A program made the position numbers and the translations under genes. The notes beneath the pieces are model-generated. The model was not told where the DNA came from. It worked only from the letters and a program-made list of their open reading frames with translations, and made no database searches. Below, in pieces: positions 7,793 to 15,757 of a stretch of DNA of 44,324 bases (position 1 is its first letter; each line of letters begins with the position of its first letter). Origin of the DNA: Blautia sp. (GTDB taxonomy: Bacteria > Bacillota > Clostridia > Lachnospirales > Lachnospiraceae); NCBI GenBank assembly GCA_029257775.1, contig JARIAQ010000013.1, forward strand, positions 1 to 44,324. The letters are read 5' to 3'.

Positions 7793-8149
7793 ATGAATGG
7801 ATTTGTTGATACAGGATTAGGAAAAATTACAATTGATACTGATGTAATTGCAACTTATGCAGGTAGTGTTGCAGTGGAATGTTTTGGAATTGTGGGTATG
7901 GCTGCTGTAAGCATGAAAGACGGCCTTGTAAAGCTGTTAAAAAAGGACAGCCTTAAACACGGCATTAATGTCATGATTGCAGATAATAAGATTACACTGG
8001 AGTTTCATGTTATTGTAGCTTATGGTGTGAGCATTTCTGCTATGGCAGACAATTTAATTAGTAATGTAAAATACAAAGTAGAAGAATTTACAGGCCTGAC
8101 TATCGAGAAGATAAATATCCTTGTAGAAGGCGTAAGAGTAATTGATTAA
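7793..8149 (+). CDS. Asp23/Gls24 family envelope stress response protein (YloU-like)
   Basis: The 118-aa protein follows the Asp23/Gls24 (DUF322) pattern: G-ITIDTDVIATYAGSVAVE at the N terminus, GIVGMAAVSMKDG, then the strand KITLEFHVIVAYGVSISAM and the C-terminal VKYKVEEFTGLTIEKINILV, ending GVRVID. Family members include Asp23 of Staphylococcus, which sits at the membrane, and B. subtilis YloU. The partner downstream is the FakA/YloV-like gene, 17 nt away, an association conserved across Firmicutes. A GGAGG site stands upstream of ATG 7793. The molecular role of YloU-type proteins is not established. Confidence 0.92.
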   Translation: MNGFVDTGLGKITIDTDVIATYAGSVAVECFGIVGMAAVSMKDGLVKLLKKDSLKHGINVMIADNKITLEFHVIVAYGVSISAMADNLISNVKYKVEEFTGLTIEKINILVEGVRVID

Positions 8150-8166
8150 TAAGGAGGAAACTTGTT

Positions 8167-9816
8167 TTGAATACCAATACCGTTGATGCGAAAATGCTTA
8201 GCCGGATGTTCCTTTCCGGAGCAAAAAATCTGGAAGCAAAGAAAGAGTGGATAAATGAATTGAATGTTTTTCCTGTGCCAGATGGTGACACAGGAACCAA
8301 CATGACACTGACCATTATGGCGGCAGCGTCTGAGGTAAGCACATTATCAGATCCTACTATGAAAACTCTGGCAAAAGCAATATCTTCTGGTTCTTTAAGA
8401 GGAGCAAGAGGAAACTCCGGTGTTATTCTTTCACAGCTTTTAAGGGGATTTACAAAAGCAATTGAACATCATGAATACGTAGATGCCATGGGATTTGCAA
8501 AAGCTTTTGAAAAAGGTGTGGAAACTGCTTATAAAGCAGTCATGAAGCCAAAAGAAGGTACAATCTTAACTGTGGCAAAGGGAGCAGCTGTTAAAGCTTT
8601 GGAGATTGCAGAGCATAGTGAAACTTTAGAAACATTTTTTTCAGATGTAATTGCAGAAGCAGAGACAGTTTTATCAAGAACTCCAGAAATGCTTCCTGTC
8701 TTAAAAGAAGCAGGTGTAGTAGATTCTGGTGGACAGGGTCTGTTAGAAGTGTTAAAAGGTGCTTTTGACGGATATATGGGTAAAGAGATTGATATGAATT
8801 TTGAAAGACCAGCCCATGCAGTAGTCGGGAAACCAGTGACTGCAGAAGAAAGTGATATTAAATTTGGTTATTGTACAGAATTCATTATTATGTTGGAAAA
8901 AGAATTTTCAGAAAAAGATGAAGAAAGATTTAAAGACTATCTGTTATCCATTGGTGATTCTTTGGTAGTAGTAGCAGATGATGAAATTGTAAAGGTGCAT
9001 GTACATACAAATGCACCTGGTGATGCGATTCAAAGAGCATTGACTTATGGGCAGCTTTCCAATATGAAGATTGATAATATGCGTTTGGAGCACCATGAGC
9101 GTTTAATAAAAGATGCGGAGAAAGTGGCTGCACAACAGGCAAAAGCAGAGCCGAAAAAAGAGGTTGGTTTTATTTCTGTATCAGTAGGAGAAGGTATGGG
9201 AGACATTTTCCGTGAATTGGGAGCAGATTATCTTATTGAAGGCGGACAGACCATGAACCCAAGTACAGAGGATGTACTTCAGGCAATATCTCATGTAAAT
9301 GCTAAAAATATATTTATTTTCCCTAATAATAAAAATATTATCTTGGCTGCAAATCAAGCAAGAGATTTGACAGAAGATAAAAATATTATTGTTATTCCTA
9401 CTAAGACCATTCCACAGGGTATTACCGCATTGATTTCCTATGTACCGGATAAGACGGTAGAGCAAAATGCAGAGGAAATGTTAGAAGCTATGACACATGT
9501 AAAAACAGGTCAGATAACTTATGCGGTGCGTGATACAAAAATTGACGATAAGGAAATTCGCCAAGGCGATATTATGGGTATTGGTGATAAAGGGATTTTA
9601 GCAGTAGGACAGGGTATCGAAGATATTACAGTTGAAACTCTAAAAGAGATGGTAGATGAAGATACAGAAATTATCAGTATTTATTACGGTTCTGATGTTA
9701 CAGAAGAAGATGCAGAGCAGTTATGTGAGCGCTTGGAAGAATTATATCCTGACTTTGATGTGGAGATTAATCAAGGCGGACAGCCAATTTATTACTATGT
9801 AGTTTCAGTAGAATAA
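8167..9816 (+). CDS. fakA: DAK2 domain fatty-acid kinase-like protein (FakA/YloV family)
   Basis: The 549-aa protein starts with a DAK2 (dihydroxyacetone kinase-like) nucleotide-binding domain, shown by NVFPVPDGDTGTNM (about residues 35-48), SLRGARGNSGVILSQLLRGF and VVDSGGQGLLEVLKGAF. A middle linker and a C-terminal DegV-like domain follow (VGFISVSVGEGMGDIFRELG; FIFPNNKNIILAA). FakA phosphorylates fatty acids held by a FakB protein, feeding exogenous fatty acids into phospholipid synthesis; no fakB is seen in this window. The start is TTG at 8167, chosen because AAGGAGG lies at 8151-8157 with correct spacing; the next ATG would remove the conserved N terminus. The length is normal for the family. 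Confidence 0.92.
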   Translation: MNTNTVDAKMLSRMFLSGAKNLEAKKEWINELNVFPVPDGDTGTNMTLTIMAAASEVSTLSDPTMKTLAKAISSGSLRGARGNSGVILSQLLRGFTKAIEHHEYVDAMGFAKAFEKGVETAYKAVMKPKEGTILTVAKGAAVKALEIAEHSETLETFFSDVIAEAETVLSRTPEMLPVLKEAGVVDSGGQGLLEVLKGAFDGYMGKEIDMNFERPAHAVVGKPVTAEESDIKFGYCTEFIIMLEKEFSEKDEERFKDYLLSIGDSLVVVADDEIVKVHVHTNAPGDAIQRALTYGQLSNMKIDNMRLEHHERLIKDAEKVAAQQAKAEPKKEVGFISVSVGEGMGDIFRELGADYLIEGGQTMNPSTEDVLQAISHVNAKNIFIFPNNKNIILAANQARDLTEDKNIIVIPTKTIPQGITALISYVPDKTVEQNAEEMLEAMTHVKTGQITYAVRDTKIDDKEIRQGDIMGIGDKGILAVGQGIEDITVETLKEMVDEDTEIISIYYGSDVTEEDAEQLCERLEELYPDFDVEINQGGQPIYYYVVSVE

Positions 9817-9832
9817 GGGATTAACAGAGAAG

Positions 9833-9881
9833 CTGTTGAGGTTGTTGCACTTCATGCGATAGCCTTAACAGTTTTTTCTTT
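9833..9881 (+). terminator. Rho-independent terminator between fakA and recG
   Basis: CTGTTGAGG (9833-9841) pairs with CCTTAACAG (9863-9871), with one G-U pair, followed by TTTTTTCTTT (9872-9881). The U-tract runs right up to an ATG at 9882, which argues against that ATG as the recG start. Confidence 0.75.
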
Positions 9882-9896
9882 ATGAGGATTTTTAAA

Positions 9897-11954
9897 ATGA
9901 GAGAACAGGAAAGCATCCGAAGTATAAAAGGGATTGGAGAAAAAACAGAAAAACTTTTGGCAAAATTAGGAATTACTACTGTGGGAGATTTTCTAAGATA
10001 TTATCCCAGAGAATATGATGAATACACAGAACCCATAGGAGTTTCTCAAGTGACAGTGGGGAAAAAGTGTGCAGTGATTGGGAGAATTGTTGGAAAAGTA
10101 GGAGTGAACAGTACAGGAAGATTCGTTATAGTTACTGCTAGTTTGAAAGAGGAAAATTCTGTTTTACAGCTTACGTGGTATAATATGCCATTTTTACGAA
10201 ATACATTACAATCTGGTGGGGTTTATGTTTTTAGAGGGATGGTAGTGAATAAAAATGGTCGCAGCATAATGGAACAACCAGAAATCTTTGGGAGAGAAGA
10301 TTATAAAGAATTACTTCATAGTCTATATCCTATTTATGGTCTTACAAAAGGGCTTACGAATAAATTTATGGTAAAAACTATGCATCGGATTTTGGAAAAT
10401 AAAGAAATTATTCAGGATTATTTACCTGAAGAGTATAGAAATAATTATAAATTGGCAGAATATAACTATGCAATTTCACAGATTCATTTTCCAAAAGACA
10501 GAAAAGATTTACTTTTAGGTCATCGCAGATTAGTATTTGATGAATTTTTACTTTTTATCCTTGCTATTCGAATGATGAAAGAAAAAACACAGGACACACG
10601 GAATTCTTTTCAGATTAAACCTGTATGGGATACAGAAAATATTATTGATGCATTACCTTTTCCTTTGACAAATGCACAAAAGAGAGTATGGAATGAAATT
10701 GAAAAGGATATGACGGGACATACATTGATGTCTAGGCTAGTACAAGGAGATGTGGGTAGTGGAAAAACCATTATTGCATTTTTGGCTATGCTTCTTGCGG
10801 CCTTTAATGGGTATCAGGCAGCTCTTATGGTGCCTACAGAAGTTTTGGCAAAACAGCATTACAAAGAAATGGAAAAACTGTTAGAGCAACACAAACTTCC
10901 TTTAAAAGTAACTCTTTTAACTGGTTCTAATACAGCCAAAGAAAAGAGAGAACGGTATGCACAAATTGCTTCTGGGGATGTCAAACTTATTATTGGAACC
11001 CACGCTTTAATACAGGAAAAGGTAGAGTATGACAATCTAGCTTTGGTAATCACAGATGAACAGCATCGCTTTGGCGTTCATCAAAGGGAGGATTTATCGA
11101 AAAAAGGAACTAAACCGCATGTGTTAGTTATGAGCGCTACACCAATTCCAAGGACATTGGCAATTATTCTCTATGGAGATTTAGATATTTCTGTAATGGA
11201 TGAATTACCTGCTAAGAGATTACCGATTAAAAATTGTGTGGTAGATAATTCTTATCGTCCCAAGGCATACCACTTTATTCAAAAGCAGGTGGAGGAAGGT
11301 CATCAGGTTTATGTAATATGTCCAATGGTAGAGGAAAGCGAGGGGCTAGAGGCAGAAAATGTAATAGACTATACACAGATTTTAAAGGAGGCATTACCAC
11401 CGAACATTGTTGTTGCATATCTTCATGGAAGGATGAAGGCAGTAGAAAAAAATAAAATTATGGAGGATTTTGCTGAAAATAAAATACAGGTATTAGTGTC
11501 TACAACAGTCATTGAAGTCGGTGTAAATGTACCAAATGCCACAGTTATGATGGTAGAGAATGCAGAACGTTTTGGTCTTGCTCAGCTTCATCAGTTAAGA
11601 GGACGAGTAGGGCGAGGAGATGCTCAGTCATATTGTATTTTTGTACAAGGTGGGAAGGATGTACAGACAAAGGAACGCTTGGAAATTTTGGTAAAATCCA
11701 ATGATGGATTTCAAATTGCGAGTGAAGATCTAAGGTTACGAGGTCCAGGAGATTTTTTTGGTATTCGTCAAAGCGGATTAATGGAATTTAAAATTGCGGA
11801 TATATATCAAGATGCAGATATTTTAAAAGAAGCCGGCGAAGTAGCAGGAACTATTTTATCGTTAGATATGGATTTATCGCTACCTCAGCATGCAAGATTA
11901 AAGGATAGATTGTTATCCTATAGTAAAGAAAAAATGGAAATGCCGGGAATATAA
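9897..11954 (+). CDS. recG: ATP-dependent DNA helicase RecG
   Basis: The 685-aa protein has the RecG layout: an N-terminal wedge/OB domain (SIKGIGEKTEKLLAKLGI, PREYDEY), the Walker A motif VQGDVGSGKTIIAFLAM, the DEQH box (VITDEQHRFGVHQRE), SATPIPRTLA, and the C-terminal motifs VSTTVIEVGVNVPNA and LHQLRGRVGRG. RecG reverses stalled replication forks and migrates Holliday junctions. I place the start at ATG 9897, where GAGGA (9884-9888) has 8-nt spacing; ATG 9882 abuts the U-tract of the preceding terminator. RecG may be transcribed by read-through from fakA, since no separate promoter is apparent. The synteny yloU-yloV-recG matches B. subtilis. Confidence 0.96.
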   Translation: MREQESIRSIKGIGEKTEKLLAKLGITTVGDFLRYYPREYDEYTEPIGVSQVTVGKKCAVIGRIVGKVGVNSTGRFVIVTASLKEENSVLQLTWYNMPFLRNTLQSGGVYVFRGMVVNKNGRSIMEQPEIFGREDYKELLHSLYPIYGLTKGLTNKFMVKTMHRILENKEIIQDYLPEEYRNNYKLAEYNYAISQIHFPKDRKDLLLGHRRLVFDEFLLFILAIRMMKEKTQDTRNSFQIKPVWDTENIIDALPFPLTNAQKRVWNEIEKDMTGHTLMSRLVQGDVGSGKTIIAFLAMLLAAFNGYQAALMVPTEVLAKQHYKEMEKLLEQHKLPLKVTLLTGSNTAKEKRERYAQIASGDVKLIIGTHALIQEKVEYDNLALVITDEQHRFGVHQREDLSKKGTKPHVLVMSATPIPRTLAIILYGDLDISVMDELPAKRLPIKNCVVDNSYRPKAYHFIQKQVEEGHQVYVICPMVEESEGLEAENVIDYTQILKEALPPNIVVAYLHGRMKAVEKNKIMEDFAENKIQVLVSTTVIEVGVNVPNATVMMVENAERFGLAQLHQLRGRVGRGDAQSYCIFVQGGKDVQTKERLEILVKSNDGFQIASEDLRLRGPGDFFGIRQSGLMEFKIADIYQDADILKEAGEVAGTILSLDMDLSLPQHARLKDRLLSYSKEKMEMPGI

Positions 11955-11969
11955 AAATTTTATAATAAT

Positions 11970-12016
11970 AAAAAAGAGATTTCTTCTTTTTATTTTATAA
12001 ATAAGCAGAAGAAATC
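11970..12016 (-). terminator. Terminator of ssp, shared convergent region with recG
   Basis: GATTTCTTCT (11978-11987) pairs with AGAAGAAATC (12007-12016). Read on the minus strand the hairpin is followed by TCTTTTTTATT, a good U-tract; on the plus strand the tract is poor, so it mainly serves ssp. Confidence 0.7.
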
Positions 12017-12052
12017 CCTTCGTGTTTATATTTTACAAATGATTTTTAGATA

Positions 12053-12280
12053 CTAGAACTGCTGTGGAGTTCCGTTACCAGACATCTGACGTTCCTGAGA
12101 TTCGATCATTTTTTTGACCATATAACCACCAACGGAACCATTCTGTTTTGATGTTAAATTACCATTATAACCATCTGTAAGAGGAACACCTAATTCGTTA
12201 GCAACTTCGTATTTAAAACGATTTAATGCTCCTTTGGCTTCTGGTACAACAGCTTTGTTTGAAGAATTATTGTTAGACAT
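12053..12280 (-). CDS. Alpha/beta-type small acid-soluble spore protein
   Basis: The 75-aa protein has the two conserved SASP segments: ALNRFKYEVANELGVPLTDG, including the germination-protease cleavage region (…KYEVANELGV), and LTSKQNGSVGGYMVKKMIES. Alpha/beta SASPs coat spore DNA, protect it from damage and are degraded by Gpr on germination. An Asn/Ser-rich N terminus and a Gln-rich C terminus flank the core, as is common. A strong AGGAGG precedes the start. The gene is monocistronic, between a convergent recG and a divergent mgsA, and has a forespore-type -10 candidate upstream. Confidence 0.95.
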   Translation of the reverse strand: MSNNNSSNKAVVPEAKGALNRFKYEVANELGVPLTDGYNGNLTSKQNGSVGGYMVKKMIESQERQMSGNGTPQQF

Positions 12281-12320
12281 TTTTATTTCCTCCTTTGAAG
12301 TTTAATTTTTGTTACAATGC

Positions 12321-12350
12321 TATTATGTGATTTAAAAAAAATTTTACACT
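12321..12350 (-). promoter_or_regulatory. Possible forespore (sigma-G/F-like) promoter for ssp
   Basis: On the minus strand CATAATA (12327-12321) fits the sigma-G/sigma-F -10 pattern CATWHTA. About 17 bp upstream is AGTGTA (12350-12345), a poor -35 match. Assignment depends on the known forespore expression of ssp genes. Confidence 0.35.
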
Positions 12351-12367
12351 AGAAGTTCTTTCAAGTT

Positions 12368-12396
12368 TTGACAAATTATGTGAATTGTATTACAAT
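12368..12396 (+). promoter_or_regulatory. Sigma-A-type promoter P1 upstream of mgsA
   Basis: TTGACA (12368-12373), 17-bp spacer, TACAAT (12391-12396). It is the closest-to-consensus promoter in this 295-bp AT-rich gap and would give a leader of about 170 nt. I saw no clear riboswitch or terminator fold in that leader. Confidence 0.65.
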
Positions 12397-12482
12397 AAAT
12401 GCTCAGGTTTAAAATTCAGAGTCACTTTTTTTTGTGAAAATATACAAAATTTGTAAAAAATGTATAGAATGATAAAAAATAA

Positions 12483-12511
12483 TTGCAAAAAGTTGGTGCT
12501 TTTGCTATAAT
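12483..12511 (+). promoter_or_regulatory. Sigma-A-type promoter P2 upstream of mgsA
   Basis: TTGCAA (12483-12488), 17-bp spacer, TATAAT (12506-12511), giving a leader of about 58 nt. Tandem with P1. Confidence 0.65.
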
Positions 12512-12575
12512 GGACTCTAGGATACAAGAGAGCCAGATGGTTTAATTAAATTAAAATAAATAAGGATTGATGTGA

Positions 12576-12968
12576 ATGAACGTTGGAATTATAGCGCATA
12601 ACAGTAAAAAAGCTCTGATTGAAGATTTTTGTATTGCTTATAAAAATATTTTAGCAAAACATGAAATTTATGCAACAGGGACTACAGGACGTAGAATTGA
12701 AGAGGTGACAAATTTACGTGTCCACAAATTTCTTCCCGGAGGGATGGGGGGAGACAAACAGTTTACAGAAATGATTGAGCGTGGAGATATTGATATGGTA
12801 ATCTTTTTTTACAATCCAGCAATGATTGATGGGACTGAACCGGATGTTTATCAGATATCTGGTTGTTGTGATCAGTACAATATTCCTATTGCGACTAATA
12901 TTGCAACAGCAGAGTCGCTGATATTAGGATTGGAACAGGGGGATTTGGATTACCGTCTAAATCGATAG
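12576..12968 (+). CDS. mgsA: Methylglyoxal synthase
   Basis: The 130-aa protein shows the MgsA signature: NVGIIAHNSKKALIEDFC at the N terminus, ATGTTGRRIEE, FLPGGMGGDKQ and the GDIDMVIFFYNP segment with the catalytic-region Asp residues, then CDQYNIPIATNIATAE. MgsA converts dihydroxyacetone phosphate to methylglyoxal and phosphate, a bypass that releases phosphate when sugar phosphates accumulate. The C terminus is shorter than in E. coli. It is the first gene of a unit with rsmD, coaD and a coiled-coil gene and has two tandem sigma-A-like promoters. AGGATTG before ATG 12576 is a modest ribosome-binding site. Confidence 0.96.
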   Translation: MNVGIIAHNSKKALIEDFCIAYKNILAKHEIYATGTTGRRIEEVTNLRVHKFLPGGMGGDKQFTEMIERGDIDMVIFFYNPAMIDGTEPDVYQISGCCDQYNIPIATNIATAESLILGLEQGDLDYRLNR

Positions 12969-12995
12969 AAGATACTAAAAAAGGAAAAACAGCTT

Positions 12996-13547
12996 ATGAG
13001 AGTTATTGCAGGAAGTGCCAAAAGTATGCCTTTGAAAACTATTCCAGGTTTGGAAACAAGGCCTACTACAGATAGAGTAAAAGAGACCTTATTTAATATG
13101 CTTCAACCATATTTGTGTCAATGCCGCTTTTTAGATATTTTTGCAGGGAGTGGCGCAATTGGAATAGAAGCTTTAAGTAGAGGTGCACAGTGGTGTGTTT
13201 TTATTGAAAAAAATAAAAAGGCAGCAGCGGTGATAGAGGATAATCTGAAGTTTACTAAACTAATAGAGAAAGCGGATGTATGGTGCAGGGATGTGTTGCA
13301 GTCAATCGTTTTATTAGAAGAAGAAGTTCCCTTTGATTGTATTTTTATGGATCCGCCATATAATCAGGAATTGGAAAAGCGAGTTTTAGAACTTTTAAAA
13401 GATGCTAAGTTTGTAAATGAAGATACCATAATCATTGTGGAAGCGTCTTTAGAAACAGATTTTACTTATTTGCAGGAATTGGGATTTTCCATTGATAAAA
13501 TAAAAAAATACAAGACAAACCAACATATTTTTCTTAGAAAGGCATAA
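12996..13547 (+). CDS. rsmD: 16S rRNA (guanine-N2)-methyltransferase RsmD
   Basis: The 183-aa protein begins [18 protein letters not shown], with the [15 protein letters not shown] segment typical of RsmD. The SAM-binding motif is [20 protein letters not shown] and the catalytic motif is DPPYN (MDPPYNQEL). RsmD methylates G966 (E. coli numbering) of 16S rRNA during 30S assembly. It is the counterpart of B. subtilis YlbH, and the next gene, coaD, corresponds to YlbI, so the order is conserved. The stop lies 2 nt before coaD, consistent with translational coupling. Confidence 0.96.
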   Translation: MRVIAGSAKSMPLKTIPGLETRPTTDRVKETLFNMLQPYLCQCRFLDIFAGSGAIGIEALSRGAQWCVFIEKNKKAAAVIEDNLKFTKLIEKADVWCRDVLQSIVLLEEEVPFDCIFMDPPYNQELEKRVLELLKDAKFVNEDTIIIVEASLETDFTYLQELGFSIDKIKKYKTNQHIFLRKA

Positions 13548-13549
13548 AA

Positions 13550-14062
13550 ATGGTACGAGCAATTTATCCGGGAAGCTTTGACCCGGCAACTTATGGTCAT
13601 TTGGATATTATAAAAAGGGCGGCAAGCTTATTTGATGAAGTTATTGTAGGAGTTTTGAATAATTCTGCAAAAAGTCCGTTGTTTTCTGTGGAAGAACGTG
13701 TTAATATATTAAAGAATGTAACAGAAGATATTCCCAACGTAAGAGTTCAGGCTTTCGATGGGTTATCTGTTAATTTTGCACGAAGCTGCGAGGCAAAGGT
13801 AATTATCCGTGGTTTAAGAGCTTTTACAGATTTTGAATCGGAATTACAGATGGCGCAGACAAACCGCGTGTTGGCAACGGATGTGGATACTATGTTTTTG
13901 ACTACCAGCCTTCAGTATGCGTATTTAAGTTCTACTACATTAAAGGAAGCAGCGTCTTTCGGTGCAGATATTTCAAATTTTGCGCCGGATTTTGTAGTAC
14001 AACAAGTGGAGAAAAAATACAGGCAGAGGCGTATGGGAAAAGAATACAATAAGGAGAAATAA
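13550..14062 (+). CDS. coaD: Pantetheine-phosphate adenylyltransferase
   Basis: The 170-aa protein carries the nucleotidyltransferase signature [15 protein letters not shown] (with the T/HxGH motif) and the C-terminal [17 protein letters not shown] segment, plus [18 protein letters not shown]. CoaD transfers AMP to 4'-phosphopantetheine in the penultimate step of coenzyme A synthesis. The length is standard for the family. It overlaps nothing but is tightly packed between rsmD (2 nt) and the coiled-coil gene (3 nt). The pairing rsmD-coaD is widespread in Firmicutes. Confidence 0.97.
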   Translation: MVRAIYPGSFDPATYGHLDIIKRAASLFDEVIVGVLNNSAKSPLFSVEERVNILKNVTEDIPNVRVQAFDGLSVNFARSCEAKVIIRGLRAFTDFESELQMAQTNRVLATDVDTMFLTTSLQYAYLSSTTLKEAASFGADISNFAPDFVVQQVEKKYRQRRMGKEYNKEK

Positions 14063-14065
14063 AAG

Positions 14066-14716
14066 ATGAGCAGCAGAATTGAACAGATTATTGAAGAAAT
14101 TGAAGAATATGTGGAAAGTTGTAAATATCAGGCATTATCTACGACAAAGATTATTGTAAATAAAGAGGAAATTGAAGAGTTATTAAGAGAACTTCGTTTA
14201 AAAACTCCAGATGAAATTAAAAGATATCAGAAAATTATCAGTAACAAAGATGCTATTTTAGCAGATGCACAGGCAAAAGCAGATAATATTATTGAAGATA
14301 CCAAAAAGCAAGTGCAGGAGATGGTGAAAGAGTCTGAAGTTATGCAGCAAGCTTATGCACAGGCAAACGAAACAATTAATACGGCTAATCAGCAGGCACA
14401 GGCAATTATTGATGCGGCTACTAATGATGCAAATACATTGCGTTTAAGTGCGGTATCCTATACAGATGAAATGATGGCAAATATGGGACAGCTTGCTAGT
14501 AACATGTTAGAAGACGCCGCAGCAAAATACAATGACTTTGTTCAGGCTTTGCGTAACTCTTTGGAGGTAATTAATCAGAACAGAGCTGAGTTATCTCCTC
14601 AGCTTGTTCAGAATAATGAAACACCTGCGCAGGAAGAAGAATCTGTGTCTTCTTATCAATCAACTGATTTAGCTGATGATGACGACTTAGATGATGATTT
14701 TGACGATTTTGATTAA
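14066..14716 (+). CDS. Coiled-coil protein, V-ATPase subunit H / DivIVA-like appearance
   Basis: The 216-aa protein is largely alpha-helical and rich in Ala, Gln, Glu and Asn, with a long coiled-coil stretch (residues about 20-170: e.g. ADAQAKADNIIEDTKKQVQE and NQQAQAIIDAATNDANTLRL). It ends in a very acidic tail (DDDDLDDDFDDFD). There is no signal peptide or membrane helix. Proteins like this follow coaD in many Clostridia and are often named ATPase or V-type ATPase subunit H-like only because of the heptad pattern; I do not assign a function. AAGGAG at 14050-14055 supports the start. Its last 30 nt overlap the convergent ylbJ-like gene. Confidence 0.75.
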   Translation: MSSRIEQIIEEIEEYVESCKYQALSTTKIIVNKEEIEELLRELRLKTPDEIKRYQKIISNKDAILADAQAKADNIIEDTKKQVQEMVKESEVMQQAYAQANETINTANQQAQAIIDAATNDANTLRLSAVSYTDEMMANMGQLASNMLEDAAAKYNDFVQALRNSLEVINQNRAELSPQLVQNNETPAQEEESVSSYQSTDLADDDDLDDDFDDFD

Positions 14717-15628
14717 AAAAAATGCCAGAGAAAAAGTGCAGACAAAACTGCAAACTTTTCCTTTCAAGTAGGAAAGAAATGGCAAATCTGTATTAGCAAG
14801 CATAGACTTTGTTTGTGCAGCTACACTTAATCCGCCAAAGGAAGTAAAGGCAAGAATAAGAGGGTAAAGAAAGTCAAAGTTCCAAGGAGCTTTTGATAAA
14901 GCGGCATTTCCCGTGGAGATTTCCGTAATACCTTGCAAGAGATAGTTGATTGTAGGGAAAGAGTGGAAAATAATGTTTAAAAATCCTTGAAGAATAGAAA
15001 AGATCAGAATATACCCTCCTAGTTTTGTAATTGTTTCAAAACCGTTCATAATAGAGGTATCCAGAATTTTGCCGAGAAAGTCAGAATTGGATATCTCTTT
15101 TTTCTTTTTTTCTGTGGTTATAAATTTGTTGTACTTTTTGGGGCGAAATAGTAAAGAACATAAAAATCCAGAACTATAAAGGGTAAAATACGTAGGTAGA
15201 ATTAAATTTGTATTATTAAAAAGGCCTACACATAAATAGGAAGATAAGAAGGATGGCCCAGGGAAGCAGGCGAAGGTTAATAGATAAGAAGCTTCTTGCT
15301 TTGAAATACGCTGCTTTTGATATAAATCTGCCGTTATTTTTGCTCCCATAGGATAACCGCAAAAAATCCCTATAAATAGAGCATACGCTCCTGAAGGTGA
15401 TAGGGCAAAAGCTTTTTCCCAAAATTTTTTTGGTGTTTCGAAAAGTTTGTCCAGTACTCCTGTCTGAATGCAAATATTGGATAAAATCATAAAAGGCAAA
15501 AGAGAAGGCAAAAGAGTATAAAACCATAACATTAATCCTGCCTTTGCATAGGAAAGTGTTTGGGATGGAAAAAGTAAAAGGAAAAATATGAATACAAATA
15601 AAATAAAAGGAAAAAATTTTTTTATCAT
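14687..15628 (-). CDS. ylbJ: YlbJ-type sporulation membrane protein (nucleoside-recognition/Gate domain)
   Basis: The 313-aa polytopic protein (about eight membrane segments) has the conserved motifs LMLWFYTLLPSLLPFMILSN, GIFCGYPMGAKITADLYQ and TFACFPGPSFLSSYLCVGLF, which are typical of YlbJ. In B. subtilis ylbJ is transcribed by sigma-E in the mother cell and is required for heat-resistant spores; the transported molecule, if any, is unproven. B. subtilis has ylbH-ylbI-ylbJ on one strand neighbourhood, so linkage to rsmD-coaD is conserved, with the gene here facing them. A sigma-E-like promoter sits just upstream. Its 3' end overlaps the coiled-coil gene by 30 nt. Confidence 0.88.
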   Translation of the reverse strand: MIKKFFPFILFVFIFFLLLFPSQTLSYAKAGLMLWFYTLLPSLLPFMILSNICIQTGVLDKLFETPKKFWEKAFALSPSGAYALFIGIFCGYPMGAKITADLYQKQRISKQEASYLLTFACFPGPSFLSSYLCVGLFNNTNLILPTYFTLYSSGFLCSLLFRPKKYNKFITTEKKKKEISNSDFLGKILDTSIMNGFETITKLGGYILIFSILQGFLNIIFHSFPTINYLLQGITEISTGNAALSKAPWNFDFLYPLILAFTSFGGLSVAAQTKSMLANTDLPFLSYLKGKVCSFVCTFSLAFFLIKIVKIII

Positions 15629-15654
15629 TGTAAAATCCCAGAGTTTTTATCTAA

Positions 15655-15682
15655 AATATATGTGGAAAAAAAATGAATATTC
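15655..15682 (-). promoter_or_regulatory. Sigma-E-like promoter for ylbJ
   Basis: On the minus strand GAATATT (15682-15676), 13-bp spacer, CATATATT (15662-15655). This is close to the B. subtilis sigma-E pattern (ATATT, about 14 bp, CATACATT) and gives a leader of about 20 nt. It fits the known sigma-E control of ylbJ. Confidence 0.5.
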
Positions 15683-15757
15683 AATTTTTTTTGAAAGCTT
15701 GCTATTTTTAAAGATGTATGTAAAAATGGAGAAAGAAAATAACAGGAGGAAATAGAC

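Noticed and set aside
9882-9896. ATG at 9882 as the recG start
   Set aside because: It directly follows the U-tract of the fakA terminator, and GAGGA is correctly spaced from ATG 9897 instead.
12400-12480. Attenuator or riboswitch in the long mgsA leader
   Set aside because: Only very short stems of three to four pairs can be drawn; nothing resembles a terminator fold.
14687-14716. Overlap of the coiled-coil gene and ylbJ as a frameshift or sequencing error
   Set aside because: Both reading frames are intact with normal ends, and convergent overlaps of this size are common.
15700-15757. Sigma-A promoter for pepD (TTGAAA about 15691)
   Set aside because: No acceptable -10 box lies at 16-18 bp, so I could not support it.
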